From positions 5,518,001-5,582,000 of the forward strand of contig NZ_JBFOHP010000002.1 in NCBI RefSeq assembly GCF_040907265.1: a DNA stretch of 64,000 nt, read 5' to 3'. This DNA is from Streptomyces sclerotialus. GTDB taxonomy: Bacteria; Actinomycetota; Actinomycetes; Streptomycetales; Streptomycetaceae. The position numbers were made by a program, and so were the translations under genes. Under the pieces are notes generated by a model. The model saw nothing but the letters and a program-made list of their open reading frames with translations. It was not told the origin of the DNA and made no database searches. Every line of letters starts with the position of its first letter. Position 1 is the first letter of the stretch. Shown piece by piece: positions 63,716-64,000 of this stretch.

Positions 63716-64000
63716 CCGGGCGCACGGACCTGAACGTCGCCGTCCTGGGCGCAGGTATGATCGGGATCGACCTGGCCAGCAGGATCGGTCGATCGGCGTC
63801 CTTGAAGTGCGGACTGGTGGTGGGGCGGGACGACCAGTCCCTGGGCCTGCGGCGTGCAGCCGAACTCGGCTGGGCGACCACGGCCGGCGGGATCGACGCG
63901 CTGGTCGACGCCCCGCGCCCGTTCGATATCGTGTTCGACGCCACCAATGCGTTGTCACACGCTGAGCACTGGGCCCGACTCGAGCCGCTGGGAACGACGC
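63712..64000 (+). CDS. Acetaldehyde dehydrogenase (acylating)-like protein, N-terminal part cut by window end
   Basis: Ninety-six residues are visible from ATG 63712, which overlaps the carbamoyltransferase stop (ATGA). The sequence starts with an NAD-binding fold (NVAVLGAGMIGIDLASRIGRS), then GLVVGRDDQSLGLRRAAELGWATTAGGIDAL and FDIVFDATNALSHAEHWARL. This is the pattern of MhpF/DmpF acylating acetaldehyde dehydrogenases, including the N-terminal motif order. Such enzymes normally pair with a 4-hydroxy-2-oxovalerate aldolase, which may lie just beyond the window. The catalytic Cys region is not included. Confidence 0.82.
   Translation, partial: MTGRTDLNVAVLGAGMIGIDLASRIGRSASLKCGLVVGRDDQSLGLRRAAELGWATTAGGIDALVDAPRPFDIVFDATNALSHAEHWARLEPLGTT

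Overview
The window is high-GC DNA with strong third-position G/C bias, and its gene families point to a Streptomyces chromosome (or a very close relative). They include a conservon, an FxSxx-COOH peptide system, a fused E2-E1 2-oxoglutarate dehydrogenase (Kgd), lon behind an HspR-type operator, a WhiB-like protein, GTG/TTG starts and ATGA-type overlaps. No rRNA, tRNA, CRISPR array, insertion sequence or integrase was seen.

Layout. 1-7.9 kb: the end of an FxSxx-COOH (Fxs) system, with the C-terminus of a radical SAM/SPASM maturase, a HEXXH protein and two tandem TIR-like/NB-ARC/TPR proteins (FxsT type), closed by a strong bidirectional terminator. 8-21.4 kb: core genes, namely kgd, a two-component pair, a spermidine-synthase-like protein, lon, a Uma2-type protein, two tandem secreted GH25 muramidases, a MarR regulator and a PP2C-like protein. 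21.9-27.7 kb: a conservon (CvnA-CvnB-CvnC-CvnD) followed by a styrene-monooxygenase-type flavoprotein. 27.8-35.5 kb: mixed chromosomal genes (GNAT, NlpC/P60 hydrolase, TetR, two unrelated diiron proteins facing each other, DUF3291, ABC ATPase, HD protein).

35.6-54.4 kb: a two-armed type IV secretion/conjugation-like locus. The minus arm encodes a VirD4/TraG-like coupling ATPase, a beta-propeller-like lipoprotein, a transglycosylase-M23-NlpC/P60 triple wall hydrolase and small membrane or lipoproteins. The plus arm encodes a TcpC/VirB8-like protein, a two-helix pilin-like protein, a TcpE/VirB3-like protein, a VirB4 ATPase, a VirB6-like polytopic protein with an apparent frameshift, a membrane protein and an unusual WhiB-HTH-wHTH regulator. 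No relaxase, TraB/FtsK translocase, integrase or att repeat is visible. The locus looks like a stand-alone envelope machine or the core of a decayed or larger mobile element. Matching short direct repeats lie upstream of both arms.

54.4-57.5 kb: a class B PBP and FtsW/RodA-type pair. 57.8-64 kb: the left part of what looks like a specialised-metabolite gene cluster, with a cytochrome P450, a stand-alone ACP, a KAS III enzyme, a phytanoyl-CoA-dioxygenase-like Fe(II)/2OG enzyme (probably leaderless mRNA), a NodU/CmcH-type carbamoyltransferase and the start of an acetaldehyde-dehydrogenase-like gene cut by the window end. The product cannot be named from what is visible.
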